Notes: generated by a model from the sequence alone, not told the origin. Shown: positions 33,729 to 44,892, counted from the first letter of the stretch. The stretch: 64,000 nucleotides of DNA from Bacteroidia bacterium (GCA_026414975.1 JAOAHZ010000004.1:124001-188000), one strand, 5' to 3'. Translations and numbers: made by a program.

Positions 33729-34392
33729 GTACATTGCCCTGATCTATTTCAGCTAACCTCAAGCGGCTCTCCCACAAGAGGAAGCCAGCTTTAACCCAAT
33801 CTTGAGCCTGAGAAACCCGCTCCCAAGCCTGCTCCACCGTATCAGGAGTCAATACGCCCAATATAACAGGAACGCCTGAGGTAGAGTTGAGGTGAGCTAA
33901 ATGCTGAATCACGGCATACGCTAAGTAGCGGTGGTGCTCAGTCTCGCCTCTGAGGATACAAGCCAGAGTGATTATAATCGGCAGTTCGTCGGAAGATGTA
34001 GGGCTATAAGGCTGAAAGTAAGCTATCGGGCCCGGTGATTCCAATAAAAACTCACTGCGGAGCTGACTTTCAAAGCTTCCCTGGAAGAAGGGCGGTAAAC
34101 GCAGGTTGCTTTGGATATGGGTTGGCCCTCGCACAGCAACCACCTGAGAGAACCCCTGTTTCCATACATATCGGCGCACGATGGCTGCGCTGAGGTGAAT
34201 CACTTCAAAAGCACCGGCTACCTTCAGCGTATGAATCTTTGTCTCTGGAAATCGGAATAAAGCGAGCTGCTGACGAGCTTCTTGCTCTAAGGCTTCGATA
34301 AGCTCCGCATGCCAGAGAGTTTGGACGAAAAAGATCCGAGCTCGGTCAATCAGCGTCGCCGGAGGAATATAAGAGAGGTTCGCTGTCTTCAT
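33715..34392 (-). CDS. ribH: 6,7-dimethyl-8-ribityllumazine synthase-like protein with a large internal insertion
   Basis: RibH makes the lumazine precursor of riboflavin. The conserved parts are AGAFEVIHLSAAI (about 59-71), ILRGETEHHRYLAYAVIQHL (about 146-165, catalytic His at about 153) and VPVILGVLTPDTVEQAWERV (about 174-193). The family is usually about 155-165 residues; this protein has 225, with an insertion of about 55 residues (about 81-136) before the IRGET-type motif. The first residues are also extended. It overlaps the upstream TPR gene (ATGA) and the convergent HU-like/SPOR gene. Activity is plausible because the active-site His is kept, but the insertion may alter assembly. Confidence 0.78.
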   Translation of the reverse strand: MKTANLSYIPPATLIDRARIFFVQTLWHAELIEALEQEARQQLALFRFPETKIHTLKVAGAFEVIHLSAAIVRRYVWKQGFSQVVAVRGPTHIQSNLRLPPFFQGSFESQLRSEFLLESPGPIAYFQPYSPTSSDELPIIITLACILRGETEHHRYLAYAVIQHLAHLNSTSGVPVILGVLTPDTVEQAWERVSQAQDWVKAGFLLWESRLRLAEIDQGNVLTEL

Positions 34393-35075
34393 TGAAGGAG
34401 ACGAACCCGCTCCAGATGCTTCTGGGCGGTATTAGCCTCGTTAGAGAGAGGATATTCGGTCAAAATGCGCTCGTAGAGCTTCATGGCCTTGTTATTTTCT
34501 TTTGCTAGCTCATACGAGAGAGCGGCTTGAATAAGGTAAGTAGGACTGGTTTGAGCATTATTGTGGAGCTCCGCTGCCTTTTCGTAATAGCGAGCCGCTC
34601 GAGTGAATTCTTTGAGCTCGGCATAAGCGCCAGCTAAGGCTGCATAGACAGTACCTCCCAAGTACGAATCCGGTACATCATAATCTGAGAGAACCTCCGC
34701 AGCCGCTTGAGGGTTATTTAGCTTGAGATAACACAGGCCAAGGTAGAGACGACAGAGCTGGCCTGCTTTTGTCCACCCATACTCCTCCACCAACTGCTCA
34801 AATCCGGGTGCTCCCAGCGTTCCTTTGATAGCTTTCTCAAAAGAGTCTTGACGGAAATAAGTCTCTGCAAATCGCATCTGTTCCACACACTCGGCATTTT
34901 TTGAGTTTCGATATTCTCGGAACGCTATCCATCCCACCCCAATCACTACCATAGCTACAGCAATAACATTGGCCACACGACGCTGCTGGAGAAATCTCCA
35001 GAGTTTGATTAGGGGTCCTTCGGGTCGTGGACTTGCCTCCTCTACTTCCATTTTAGGGGTCTGTTCATCCGCCAT
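34389..35075 (-). CDS. TPR-repeat membrane protein
   Basis: A 228-residue protein with a transmembrane helix near 30-50 (VANVIAVAMVVIGVGWIAF), followed by tetratricopeptide-like repeats: LGLCYLKLNNPQAAAEVLSD, AALAGAYAELKEFTRAARYY, and a C-terminal unit with AMKLYERILTEYP. It resembles YfgM-type or other TPR scaffolds of the envelope. The in-frame start at 35198 is rejected, because ATG 35075 lies 7 nt after TACCTTTG and the longer frame would run into the divergent gene. Coupled by ATGA to ribH. Confidence 0.82.
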   Translation of the reverse strand: MADEQTPKMEVEEASPRPEGPLIKLWRFLQQRRVANVIAVAMVVIGVGWIAFREYRNSKNAECVEQMRFAETYFRQDSFEKAIKGTLGAPGFEQLVEEYGWTKAGQLCRLYLGLCYLKLNNPQAAAEVLSDYDVPDSYLGGTVYAALAGAYAELKEFTRAARYYEKAAELHNNAQTSPTYLIQAALSYELAKENNKAMKLYERILTEYPLSNEANTAQKHLERVRLLQ

Positions 35076-35082
35076 TAGGGCG

Positions 35083-35090
35083 CAAAGGTA
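35083..35090 (-). promoter_or_regulatory. -7 element TACCTTTG for the TPR-ribH pair
   Basis: Exact TAnnTTTG, 7 nt before ATG 35075 on the minus strand. Confidence 0.55.
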
Positions 35091-35129
35091 CGAACTCTCT
35101 CCCCTACTCTGTGAGTTACAAACAAACCA

Positions 35130-35137
35130 TACATTTG
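35130..35137 (+). promoter_or_regulatory. -7 element TACATTTG for the secreted cargo gene
   Basis: Exact TAnnTTTG, 7 nt before ATG 35145. Confidence 0.55.
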
Positions 35138-35144
35138 CTGGGGT

Positions 35145-36518
35145 ATGCGTAAGGTTGCAGTCAGTATTGTAGGACTTATAAGCCTTCTCAGCGCTCAACG
35201 CATTAAGGGTGTATTTGGGCTGCTTGAAGGTAATGGAAGCAGTTATCCCAATACTGGGCTTTACTACCGCTGGGAAGATGAGAATAACGCCTCTATCATG
35301 GCCTATGCGGGCGACCTGCCTGGTGTAGAGCCATTCGGAAACGATTTGGTCTATGACCCCCGCTCTAAGCTACTCTTTGTTGTAGGGGGCGGGCCGCCTC
35401 TATTCACTTGGAATGGCTCCGTTCATGCGTTGGATGTGTGGCATAGTCTGGTTCCTCTACCTACGGCTCTGACGAATATAGGAGCTCGACGCCTTGGAGT
35501 CCGGGACACGCTGCTGCTTGTTACTCGAGATAGAGCCCCTTACTTTACGGCTTATCGCATAAACTACGATCCCCAGAGTGGCAGCTTGACTTTGGACTCG
35601 CTATGGTCTCCTACGCACCCCCTCCTAAGAAACTTACCAGACGCTCTCTTGATATGGGGAGACACAGCCTTCATAGCTATCACATACAATCCAACCAACT
35701 TTTCAGCCGACAGCTTGGTTCTGGCTATCAATCTGCAAACGCGTCAAGTAGTGGGCTCTTGGGTAGTGTATCCTAATCCCTCAGAGCTTGTACGAATAAA
35801 AAATAATCTATACGCCGCCTGTTATGGCGACTTCTCAAGTGAGCTACGCATTGCTCGGATAACGCCCTCTGTACCAACTCCTCAGATACAGAGTGCTGGC
35901 TATGTAAGCTACGGCGGCTTTACTACGGACACCAGCGGAGCGAAGGATACCATTCTTTTCTGGGCTGCCGTCGACGGGAGCTTGAGAGCGTTTGATGTGA
36001 ATACGGGTCTGACAACAAGCAGTCCCTATTTAGGGTTAGCAAGCAGTGGAGCTCCTTTCAATCCTTATGCTGTCCTGTGGGTGGGCAATCAGATTCATAT
36101 GAGCTTTACTAATTACATAGACACCAGCTTGATTGTCCTTCGGGACCCGACCTATGAACCAGCCCCTCCTCACTTAGATACCCTTTTCGTAGCTGGCGGT
36201 TTTGGGGGGCTCGGCTACCCTTCTCTCCGACGGTTTATTTATGTAGAGGATGACACCACTCGGGGTTTGAGCACTTACCTACCAGCGAAACCTGATTTCG
36301 GAGGAATCCAATACGATATTCGCAGTGGGCTGCTGCACTGGAATCCTCAGGTAGAGATAGCTTCAGCTTGGGTATGGGATGCCACGGGCAGGCTTCTACG
36401 TCGGGAGAGTAGACCCCAATCGGCCATTCCTTTAGAAGACCTACCCGCAGGGGTTTATGTATTCACGGCTGTAACCCTGGACGGGCAGACCCTAAGTCAT
36501 AGATTCTTGAAGCCTTAG
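35145..36518 (+). CDS. Secreted protein with a type IX secretion-style C-terminal sorting domain
   Basis: A 457-residue protein with a Sec signal (MRKVAVSIVGLISLLSAQ). The body is beta-rich with repeated pattern elements suggesting a propeller. The final 80 residues look like a T9SS type A sorting domain: VWDATGRLLRRES, then LEDLPAGVYVFTAV and a terminal LSHRFLKP. By family knowledge these tails direct proteins through the type IX system to the surface. The catalytic or binding function of the body is not recognisable. It is followed after 5 bp by the sirtuin gene. Confidence 0.8.
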   Translation: MRKVAVSIVGLISLLSAQRIKGVFGLLEGNGSSYPNTGLYYRWEDENNASIMAYAGDLPGVEPFGNDLVYDPRSKLLFVVGGGPPLFTWNGSVHALDVWHSLVPLPTALTNIGARRLGVRDTLLLVTRDRAPYFTAYRINYDPQSGSLTLDSLWSPTHPLLRNLPDALLIWGDTAFIAITYNPTNFSADSLVLAINLQTRQVVGSWVVYPNPSELVRIKNNLYAACYGDFSSELRIARITPSVPTPQIQSAGYVSYGGFTTDTSGAKDTILFWAAVDGSLRAFDVNTGLTTSSPYLGLASSGAPFNPYAVLWVGNQIHMSFTNYIDTSLIVLRDPTYEPAPPHLDTLFVAGGFGGLGYPSLRRFIYVEDDTTRGLSTYLPAKPDFGGIQYDIRSGLLHWNPQVEIASAWVWDATGRLLRRESRPQSAIPLEDLPAGVYVFTAVTLDGQTLSHRFLKP

Positions 36519-36523
36519 TCAAA

Positions 36524-37261
36524 GTGCGGCGCGTCCCCCTATGGCCTGCTTGGCTTCAGGCTCCCCCCACATACGAGCCAGGTAGGCTTCTTGTGGTTTT
36601 GACTGGAGCTGGCATCTCAGCGGAGAGTGGTCTTTCCACCTTTCGAGACAGTGGGGGGCTGTGGGAAAAGTATTCCATCTACGAAGTAGCTACCCCTGAG
36701 GCTTGGCAACGCGATCCCCAACTCGTTTTAGACTTCTACAACGAGCGCCGAAGTCAGCTTAGAGAAGTCAAACCCAATCCCGCTCATACGCTCCTGAGAG
36801 AGCTGGAAAAGTCCTTCACGGTCATCATTCTCACCCAGAATGTAGACGATCTTCATGAACGCGCTGGATCAACCTACATTTTACACCTGCATGGAGAACT
36901 CACGAAAGCCCGCAGTACCGTAGACGACTCTCTGGTATATGAGATAGGCTATCAACCTATTCGGCTGGGGGACAAGTGTGAGAAAGGGTCTCAGCTACGA
37001 CCACATGTCGTCTGGTTTGGCGAAGAAGTACCAGCATACCCGATAGCTCAGCGGTGGGCGGAGCAAGCCGATATATTCGTGGTAATCGGAAGTTCGCTGC
37101 AGGTGTATCCGGCGGCTGGACTCGTAGAGGATGCCTATCGGGCGAAACGAAAGTTGCTCATAGACCCCCGCCCTACAGCGACACACGGGATAGAAGTCAT
37201 ACAGGCCCCCGCTAGTCAAGGCGTAGCGGAATTGATAGACCGTCTCACGGCAGGAACCTGA
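36524..37261 (+). CDS. Sir2-family NAD-dependent protein deacylase, without the usual zinc cysteines
   Basis: A 245-residue sirtuin. NAD-binding motifs are LTGAGISAESGLSTFRD and LTQNVDDLHERAG, and the catalytic His is in HLHGEL (about 123). PHVVWFGEEVP is typical of the CobB-like class. The segment that normally carries two CxxC zinc pairs has only one cysteine (about 152), so a structural zinc is unlikely. Similar short forms occur in other Bacteroidota as far as I recall. The start is GTG at 36524, just after the cargo gene stop. Expected to remove acyl groups from lysines. Confidence 0.88.
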   Translation: MRRVPLWPAWLQAPPTYEPGRLLVVLTGAGISAESGLSTFRDSGGLWEKYSIYEVATPEAWQRDPQLVLDFYNERRSQLREVKPNPAHTLLRELEKSFTVIILTQNVDDLHERAGSTYILHLHGELTKARSTVDDSLVYEIGYQPIRLGDKCEKGSQLRPHVVWFGEEVPAYPIAQRWAEQADIFVVIGSSLQVYPAAGLVEDAYRAKRKLLIDPRPTATHGIEVIQAPASQGVAELIDRLTAGT

Positions 37262-37332
37262 GGCTTGTCCTTAGCTCAAGGACTAAAAGTCAGCAGTGAC
37301 TGTCTCTGAGGTGGTGCCTACTTGATTGGCCA

Positions 37333-37536
37333 TCATCCCGCCAAGCGAATCAGTCGCCACATGATATAGCCTACCCCTCCTATGCCTCCAATCAGTAAGC
37401 CATAGGGTGCTGTGCCAAGGTACCGATCGGACAAGTACCCAGCACCTAACCAAATCGCCAGTGTGCCAAGAATCTCCGCTCCTAAGCCCAAGCCCACTCT
37501 CCAGTTATCGATTGACCGGAGCCTCGGCCTCCGCAT
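37333..37536 (-). CDS. AtpZ/AtpI-like small membrane protein
   Basis: A 67-residue protein with two transmembrane helices: LGAEILGTLAIWLGAGYLSD and APYGLLIGGIGGVGYIMW. The pattern GxGYLSDRYLGT...GLLIGG is that of AtpZ/AtpI family proteins associated with F-type ATP synthase assembly or Mg/Ca transport. No ATP synthase gene is present here, so it is orphaned from the usual atp operon. Its first 32 bases overlap the end of the acyl-CoA synthetase gene, implying a shared transcript. Confidence 0.75.
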   Translation of the reverse strand: MRRPRLRSIDNWRVGLGLGAEILGTLAIWLGAGYLSDRYLGTAPYGLLIGGIGGVGYIMWRLIRLAG

Positions 37537-39307
37537 AAAGAGCTTCTATGGCGTCTTTGTATTGAGAGAGAATCACCCGCCGCTTCAGCTTCAGAGTAGG
37601 GGTGAGCTCACCGCCCTCTATCGTCCATTCTTTTGTCAGGAGAATAAACTTTTTCACCTGCTCAAACTGAGAAAACTGGGCATTGATGCGATTTACCTCT
37701 TGTTGAATAAGCTCAACCACGCGAGGATGATGAACAAGCTCCTCCCGACTTGCAAACCGAATCCCATTTTCCTGAGCCCACTTCTCCAAGGCAGGAAAGG
37801 CAGGAACTAGCAAAACAGCGGGAAATTTCTTATATTCCCCGACTACCATAGCCTGCTCTATGTAGAGAGAGCTTTTGAGCGCCGACTCTATGGGTTGTGG
37901 AGCGATGTATTTACCGCCAGCTGTCTTGAAGAGTTCTTTTTTACGGTCTGTGATGTAGAGGAAGCCATCCTCATCTAACTTCCCGACATCTCCCGTGTGA
38001 AACCACCCTTCCTTGAGGACCTCAGCGGTGGACTCTGGATTCTTGTAATACCCTACCATGACGTTTGGGCCGCGCACCACGATTTCTCCCTCACCTGGAT
38101 TATACCCTTCCAAAGGTTCTATACGCACTTCTACCCCCGGTATAGGTTTTCCAACCGAGCCCAAACGGCGCGCATCAAATGTGTTGACAGAAATCACAGG
38201 GGAAGTTTCGGTAAGTCCATAGCCTTCCATGACCGATATACCTGCCCCCCAAAAGGTATGAGCTAAGTGCTTGGGTAAAGCTGCAGCGCCTGTTACAATC
38301 AGCTCTATATTCCCACCCAGTGCCTCTTTCCATTTCTTGAAGACTAAAGCACGAGCCAAAGCTAGTTCTATGCTATAACCTAACGGATAGCTTTTCTCAG
38401 GATCGTAATCTTTCACGAGATTGAGCGCCCAGAAGAAGAGCCTCTTCTTGAATCCTGTAAGCGATTGACCTGTCGTTAGGATTCTTTCGTACATTTTCTC
38501 CAAGAGGCGAGGGACTGAGGTGAACACATGCGGCTTGACCTCCTGCAGATTATCTCGGATGGTATCTAGGCTTTCAGCATAATATACCCCGATACCCATC
38601 GCCAGATAAGTGTAAAAGACCATGCGTTCAAAGCTGTGGTTGAGTGGGAGAAAGCTCAGAGCTCTGATCGGCTCTGAGCGACGAGGGATAAGGTTGAGGG
38701 AGCTGACGGCAAGGACATTAGAGACGATGTTCTGGTGGGTCAAAATGACTCCTTTCGGCGTACCTGTCGTGCCGGAGGTGTACAGGAAAGTCGCCCAGTC
38801 CTCTGGCTGTATAGCTTCTTTATAGGGAGCGAGGTCAGTGGTGTCTCCTTCACTGAGCTTCAGGAAGGCTTCCCAGCTCTCCACTCCCGGTTCAGGGTCA
38901 AACACATAAACCCGTTCTAAGGTCTGGCATGCCGGCAGGATAGAGGCTATTTTCTGCCAAATATCACCTCCCGAGCAGAAAAGCAGTCGGCTTTCCGAAT
39001 GCTGAATGATGTATTCGTAATCCTTGGCGATTGAGTTAGCGTACATGGGGACGACAACAGCACCTATCTGAATAGCACCCAAATCCAAGAAGTTCCACTC
39101 AGGACGATTCGGTGAGACGAGAGCGATTCGATCGCCCTTGCGTATGCCTAACTTCAGTAGGGAGCGGCTGACTTTGTCGGCTAACTGAGCTACTTCTTGA
39201 GTGCTATAGGTGCGCCACTGGCCGTTCTTTTTGCCCGCAATTGCATCAGGGCGCCCTCCTTTTCGGAGCTGTTCTGCTAGGATGTCATGTAACCGCCTAA
39301 TTTCCAT
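37505..39307 (-). CDS. Long-chain acyl-CoA synthetase (AMP-binding enzyme)
   Basis: A 600-residue ANL-superfamily ligase that activates fatty acids to acyl-CoA through acyl-AMP. Motifs are the P-loop-like FLYTSGTTGTPKGVILTHQN, the mid motif VMEGYGLTETSPVIS and the hinge GWFHTGDVGKLDEDGFLYI, followed by the catalytic Lys region near RKKELFKTAGGKYIAP. This matches the FadD15/FAA-type group of about 600 residues. The ATG at 39307 has an exact TACCTTTG 4 nt upstream on the minus strand. AtpZ follows in overlap. Confidence 0.93.
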   Translation of the reverse strand: MEIRRLHDILAEQLRKGGRPDAIAGKKNGQWRTYSTQEVAQLADKVSRSLLKLGIRKGDRIALVSPNRPEWNFLDLGAIQIGAVVVPMYANSIAKDYEYIIQHSESRLLFCSGGDIWQKIASILPACQTLERVYVFDPEPGVESWEAFLKLSEGDTTDLAPYKEAIQPEDWATFLYTSGTTGTPKGVILTHQNIVSNVLAVSSLNLIPRRSEPIRALSFLPLNHSFERMVFYTYLAMGIGVYYAESLDTIRDNLQEVKPHVFTSVPRLLEKMYERILTTGQSLTGFKKRLFFWALNLVKDYDPEKSYPLGYSIELALARALVFKKWKEALGGNIELIVTGAAALPKHLAHTFWGAGISVMEGYGLTETSPVISVNTFDARRLGSVGKPIPGVEVRIEPLEGYNPGEGEIVVRGPNVMVGYYKNPESTAEVLKEGWFHTGDVGKLDEDGFLYITDRKKELFKTAGGKYIAPQPIESALKSSLYIEQAMVVGEYKKFPAVLLVPAFPALEKWAQENGIRFASREELVHHPRVVELIQQEVNRINAQFSQFEQVKKFILLTKEWTIEGGELTPTLKLKRRVILSQYKDAIEALYAEAEAPVNR

Positions 39308-39311
39308 GCAG

Positions 39312-39319
39312 CAAAGGTA
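39312..39319 (-). promoter_or_regulatory. -7 element TACCTTTG for the acyl-CoA synthetase gene
   Basis: Exact TAnnTTTG, 4 nt before ATG 39307. It lies only 2 bp beyond the stop of pheT. Confidence 0.65.
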
Positions 39320-39320
39320 G

Positions 39321-41723
39321 CTATTTCAGACGGGCTTGAAAGGTTTCTGCCTTTCTGACAGAGGCTCCTAAAGTCTCTACAAGGGCTATTGCCTCTCTCA
39401 AGAACGCATGTATTTCTTCCTCGGAAAGTGTGTGATCGCTCTGAAGATAGAACCGCAGCCCATAACTTAGCTTGCCCTCTTTATCTTGGTATCGGTCAAA
39501 GGGTTCTATGCGCTGCAAATAGGGATGACCCCATGACCACAGGGCTTTGACAATCTGAGCATAGGTGAGTCCTGGGGGTATGTAGAGGCTGAGGTCCTTC
39601 ACCACAATGGGATGATACGATAAACCGGGGAAGCTCGGCAGGCCTCGGCTTAGCTCCACCAAAACCTCAAAGTCAAGTTCGGCTGCGGCGATGAGCTCGC
39701 CCTTGAGGTGGAAAGACTTGAGAAAGCTCTCCGAGAGATGTCCGACTTGACCGATGAATTTCTCACCCGCATAGAGAGCTATACCCTCGCGCCATGGAGG
39801 CTCCGAAGGAATAACTCTCTCTTCACTGGTGATGCCTATACGAGCCAGTAGAGCTCGTACGACCGCTGAGAGATATTCCAAAGGTGAGACCTTCTGGATT
39901 ATAGGCTGGCACGGGAAGCGTCCCCATCCCCAGAATCCTAATCGTTCCTTTTCTCCCTCTTGATGGTACACTCGGCCCCATTCAAATGCCCAGAGGCCCA
40001 ATGCCCCATGATTGCGATTGTGTAAAATCACTTCTACCCCACTTCCGAGTAGCGAGGTACGCAGGTAGGCCAGCTCTTCATATAGGGGGTTGGCTAAACG
40101 AATGGGTTTCCCCGAGCTGTTCAACAAAATATGAGCCTTGCCCACAAGGGAGTTAGTGCGGATTTCCCACAAGCCCATCCCTGTGAGCATCTCTGAAATA
40201 AGGTGTCGCAACTCATAGCGAGAGTCCGCTTCTGAAAACTGAGGATAAGGCGCAGGCGGTTGCTCCTTCTCTTCTAAGGATTCCCAACCTTCTATGCGGA
40301 GAATCTCCTCTGCAATATCAACTGGCCGCTGCACATCTAACCGATATAAGGGAACGCTCACTTCCCAGACATCCTCAGAGATAGGTCGGGTCTGAATCTC
40401 TAAGCGGTGAAGAGTGTGTCGGATGGCTTCATCGGATAAAGCCAGTCCCGTCATGCGACGCACTTGGGAGGGATACAAAGCGAAGCGGCGAGGAGCTGTT
40501 CGAGCTGAATCATGAACCTCAGTGTACTGAGAAGCGGTAGCCGTCGGATAAATCCGCTGAATGAGGGCGGCGGCAGCTTCGGCCGCCCAGGGCACATAAG
40601 CGGGGTCCGTACCCCGCATGAAACGATAACCGCTTTCGGTTTGAAGTTTCAGACGGCGTCCCGTCCGTCGAATCCACTTCGGCGAGAAGTAGGCGGATTC
40701 TATGAAGACTCTCTGCGTTTGAGGAGAAATGGCGGTTCGCTCTCCCCCTAAGAGCCCTGCCAAACAGGCAGGACCCGCTTCGTCGGCGATTACAAGGTCT
40801 CCCTCCTCCAACGCCAAACTCTGTCCGCCCAAGCCTCTCATCTCCATGGGATGTTGTAGGGGGCCTACCCGAAGCCGCCGTCCTTGGAGCTTATCAGCAT
40901 CGAAAGCGTGCAAAGGCTGCCCATATCCTATCAGGATGTAGTTGGTTATATCCACCACTGGATGAATGCTGCGGACCCCCAGAGCCTCTAAGCGGTATCG
41001 GAGCCAGCTCGGAGAAGGGACACCAGGCTGAATGCCCTCTATGTAAATCCCTCCGTAACGAGGACAGCCTTCCAAATCTGGTACATCTATTTGAAAGGGA
41101 CAAGGCTCTCTTTCCCCCGTAACGGTCCATTCGGGTAAAGTAAGAGACACACCTGTAAGGGCGGCGTATTCCCGAGCAAGACCAAGATGACTCAAGGCAT
41201 CACCGCGATTAGGGGTGACGCTTACTTCCAACAAGAGATCCTCGTAGTCATCCAGCACAGAGGAAATGGGCGTTCCCAGGATTGCCTCTAGGGGAAGCTG
41301 CAAAATGCCGTCTGCGTCCGAACCTAAAGAGAGTTCCGCCTCAGAGCAGAGCATTCCTTCTGATAAAACACCTCGGAAGCTGCGCGTCTCTATTGAGGTC
41401 CACCTTCCTTCCTTGTAGACCTGGGCGCCGGGTAGGGCTACGGGTACTTTATCAGCGATGTTGATATTCCGAGCTCCCGTTACAATGGTAAGAGCAGGAC
41501 CTGTACCCACTATCACTTTAGTAATCAGCAGTTTTTGTGCGTTGGGATGGGGCTGAATGTCTATGATTTGTCCGACCACGATTTTGTCTGAGATGGGGGG
41601 AAGGCGCTTGTAAGGGAAGAGGCTCTCCACCTCTATCCCTGCGCGAGTGAGCTTCTCAGCAAAGGATTCCGGGCTGTCTAAGAGAGGTATCAGCTCTTGC
41701 AGCCACTGCCATGAAATGCGCAT
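39321..41723 (-). CDS. pheT: Phenylalanyl-tRNA synthetase beta subunit
   Basis: An 800-residue subunit of the (alpha-beta)2 enzyme. The N-terminal tRNA-binding domain has VGQIIDIQPHPNAQKLLITKV, the B3/B4 editing region follows (SVTPNRGDALSHLGLARE), then the B5 domain, the catalytic-like core and a C-terminal ferredoxin-fold anticodon domain (PIVVKDLSLYIPPGLTYAQI). Length matches the family. The ATG at 41723 lies 4 nt after an exact TACATTTG. The alpha subunit gene (pheS) is not adjacent, so the two subunits are encoded apart, as is common in Bacteroidota. Confidence 0.96.
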   Translation of the reverse strand: MRISWQWLQELIPLLDSPESFAEKLTRAGIEVESLFPYKRLPPISDKIVVGQIIDIQPHPNAQKLLITKVIVGTGPALTIVTGARNINIADKVPVALPGAQVYKEGRWTSIETRSFRGVLSEGMLCSEAELSLGSDADGILQLPLEAILGTPISSVLDDYEDLLLEVSVTPNRGDALSHLGLAREYAALTGVSLTLPEWTVTGEREPCPFQIDVPDLEGCPRYGGIYIEGIQPGVPSPSWLRYRLEALGVRSIHPVVDITNYILIGYGQPLHAFDADKLQGRRLRVGPLQHPMEMRGLGGQSLALEEGDLVIADEAGPACLAGLLGGERTAISPQTQRVFIESAYFSPKWIRRTGRRLKLQTESGYRFMRGTDPAYVPWAAEAAAALIQRIYPTATASQYTEVHDSARTAPRRFALYPSQVRRMTGLALSDEAIRHTLHRLEIQTRPISEDVWEVSVPLYRLDVQRPVDIAEEILRIEGWESLEEKEQPPAPYPQFSEADSRYELRHLISEMLTGMGLWEIRTNSLVGKAHILLNSSGKPIRLANPLYEELAYLRTSLLGSGVEVILHNRNHGALGLWAFEWGRVYHQEGEKERLGFWGWGRFPCQPIIQKVSPLEYLSAVVRALLARIGITSEERVIPSEPPWREGIALYAGEKFIGQVGHLSESFLKSFHLKGELIAAAELDFEVLVELSRGLPSFPGLSYHPIVVKDLSLYIPPGLTYAQIVKALWSWGHPYLQRIEPFDRYQDKEGKLSYGLRFYLQSDHTLSEEEIHAFLREAIALVETLGASVRKAETFQARLK

Positions 41724-41727
41724 ATCG

Positions 41728-41735
41728 CAAATGTA
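41728..41735 (-). promoter_or_regulatory. -7 element TACATTTG for pheT
   Basis: Exact TAnnTTTG, 4 nt before ATG 41723 on the minus strand. Confidence 0.65.
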
Positions 41736-41814
41736 GAGTGCTCTTTTTGGATGGGGTAAGGAGGCCGAGACCTGCAGGTATCAGCCAGGACCTCTAACTC
41801 TACTTTGTGTAGCT

Positions 41815-42501
41815 TCAAAGTAACCTTAGGCTGCTTATCCCCCCATCCACATGAAGCACTTGGCCCGTTATCCAACTGGCAGCTGGGGAAAGCAAAAACG
41901 CTATCGCCTGGGCTACATCTTCTGCTGATCCAATCCGACGCAGGGGGTGCCTCTGAGCAGACTGTTGGACTTTTTCCGGAGTATTAGTCAGTTTTTCAGC
42001 TAAGGGTGTCTGAGTAAGAGAGGGAGCGACGGCATTGACGCGAATCGTGGGAGCCCATTCAGCCGCTAAGCTTCGCACTAATCCTTCTAAAGCTCCCTTA
42101 GCTGCTGCAATGCTTGCATGAAAGGGCATGCCCGTTTGCACCGCCACGGTACTGACCAGGACGACGCTAGCCTGCTGAGCTTTCTTTAGGAGAGGGTAGG
42201 CGTGCTGGAGCGCCTTGACCGCTCCGTGGAAGTTGATTTGCCAATCGGCGTAGAAATCCGCTTCTTTGAGTTGGGTGAAAGGCTTCAGGGTGATGCTACC
42301 CGGTAGATACACCACCCCATGAAGGGGTTCTGATAAAGGCGGAAGGTTATCCTTCAAAATGTCTCCCGGATGGTAAGTAACCGTCGCAGGTAGGTGGCCT
42401 GAGGTTCGGGCGAATACTTCTACGGTGTGCCCTTGCTGCAATAGTAGGTCTATCAATGTGCGTCCCATACCGTGGCTACCGCCGATTAGCCAATAATGCA
42501 T
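41815..42501 (-). CDS. SDR-family oxidoreductase with an altered active site
   Basis: A 228-residue Rossmann protein. The nucleotide-binding motif is LIGGSHGMGRTLI (about 5-17). The region that should hold the catalytic YxxxK reads SIAAAKGALEG, so Lys (about 135) is kept but Ile replaces Tyr. The preceding Ser (about 117, in VLVSTVAV) is present. Late motifs RVNAVAPSLTQTPLA and ITGQVLHVDGG are typical of SDRs. It may bind a cofactor without classic dehydrogenase chemistry, or belong to a subfamily with a different proton donor. Substrate unknown. Confidence 0.87.
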   Translation of the reverse strand: MHYWLIGGSHGMGRTLIDLLLQQGHTVEVFARTSGHLPATVTYHPGDILKDNLPPLSEPLHGVVYLPGSITLKPFTQLKEADFYADWQINFHGAVKALQHAYPLLKKAQQASVVLVSTVAVQTGMPFHASIAAAKGALEGLVRSLAAEWAPTIRVNAVAPSLTQTPLAEKLTNTPEKVQQSAQRHPLRRIGSAEDVAQAIAFLLSPAASWITGQVLHVDGGISSLRLL

Positions 42502-42539
42502 GCTTGGTTAAACAAATCAGTGGGGCCCGAGATTAAGGC

Positions 42540-42547
42540 TACCTTTG
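42540..42547 (+). promoter_or_regulatory. -7 element TACCTTTG for the DedA-ldh-HAD operon
   Basis: Exact TAnnTTTG, 4 nt before GTG 42552. Confidence 0.65.
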
Positions 42548-42551
42548 CTCG

Positions 42552-44742
<2,191 letters not shown>

Positions 44743-44892
44743 ACGCCTCCCATAGGCCTAAAACCTACCTTAGAGCAAGAAGTTCATCCGAACGGCTTCA
44801 ACATGGCGTCTAACCCCATCGTCTCAGAACGCCAACCACATCTCCCCTTTCCCATTCAAGAATGCTGACCCCTCTCGTATCGGCGCCTGCAG

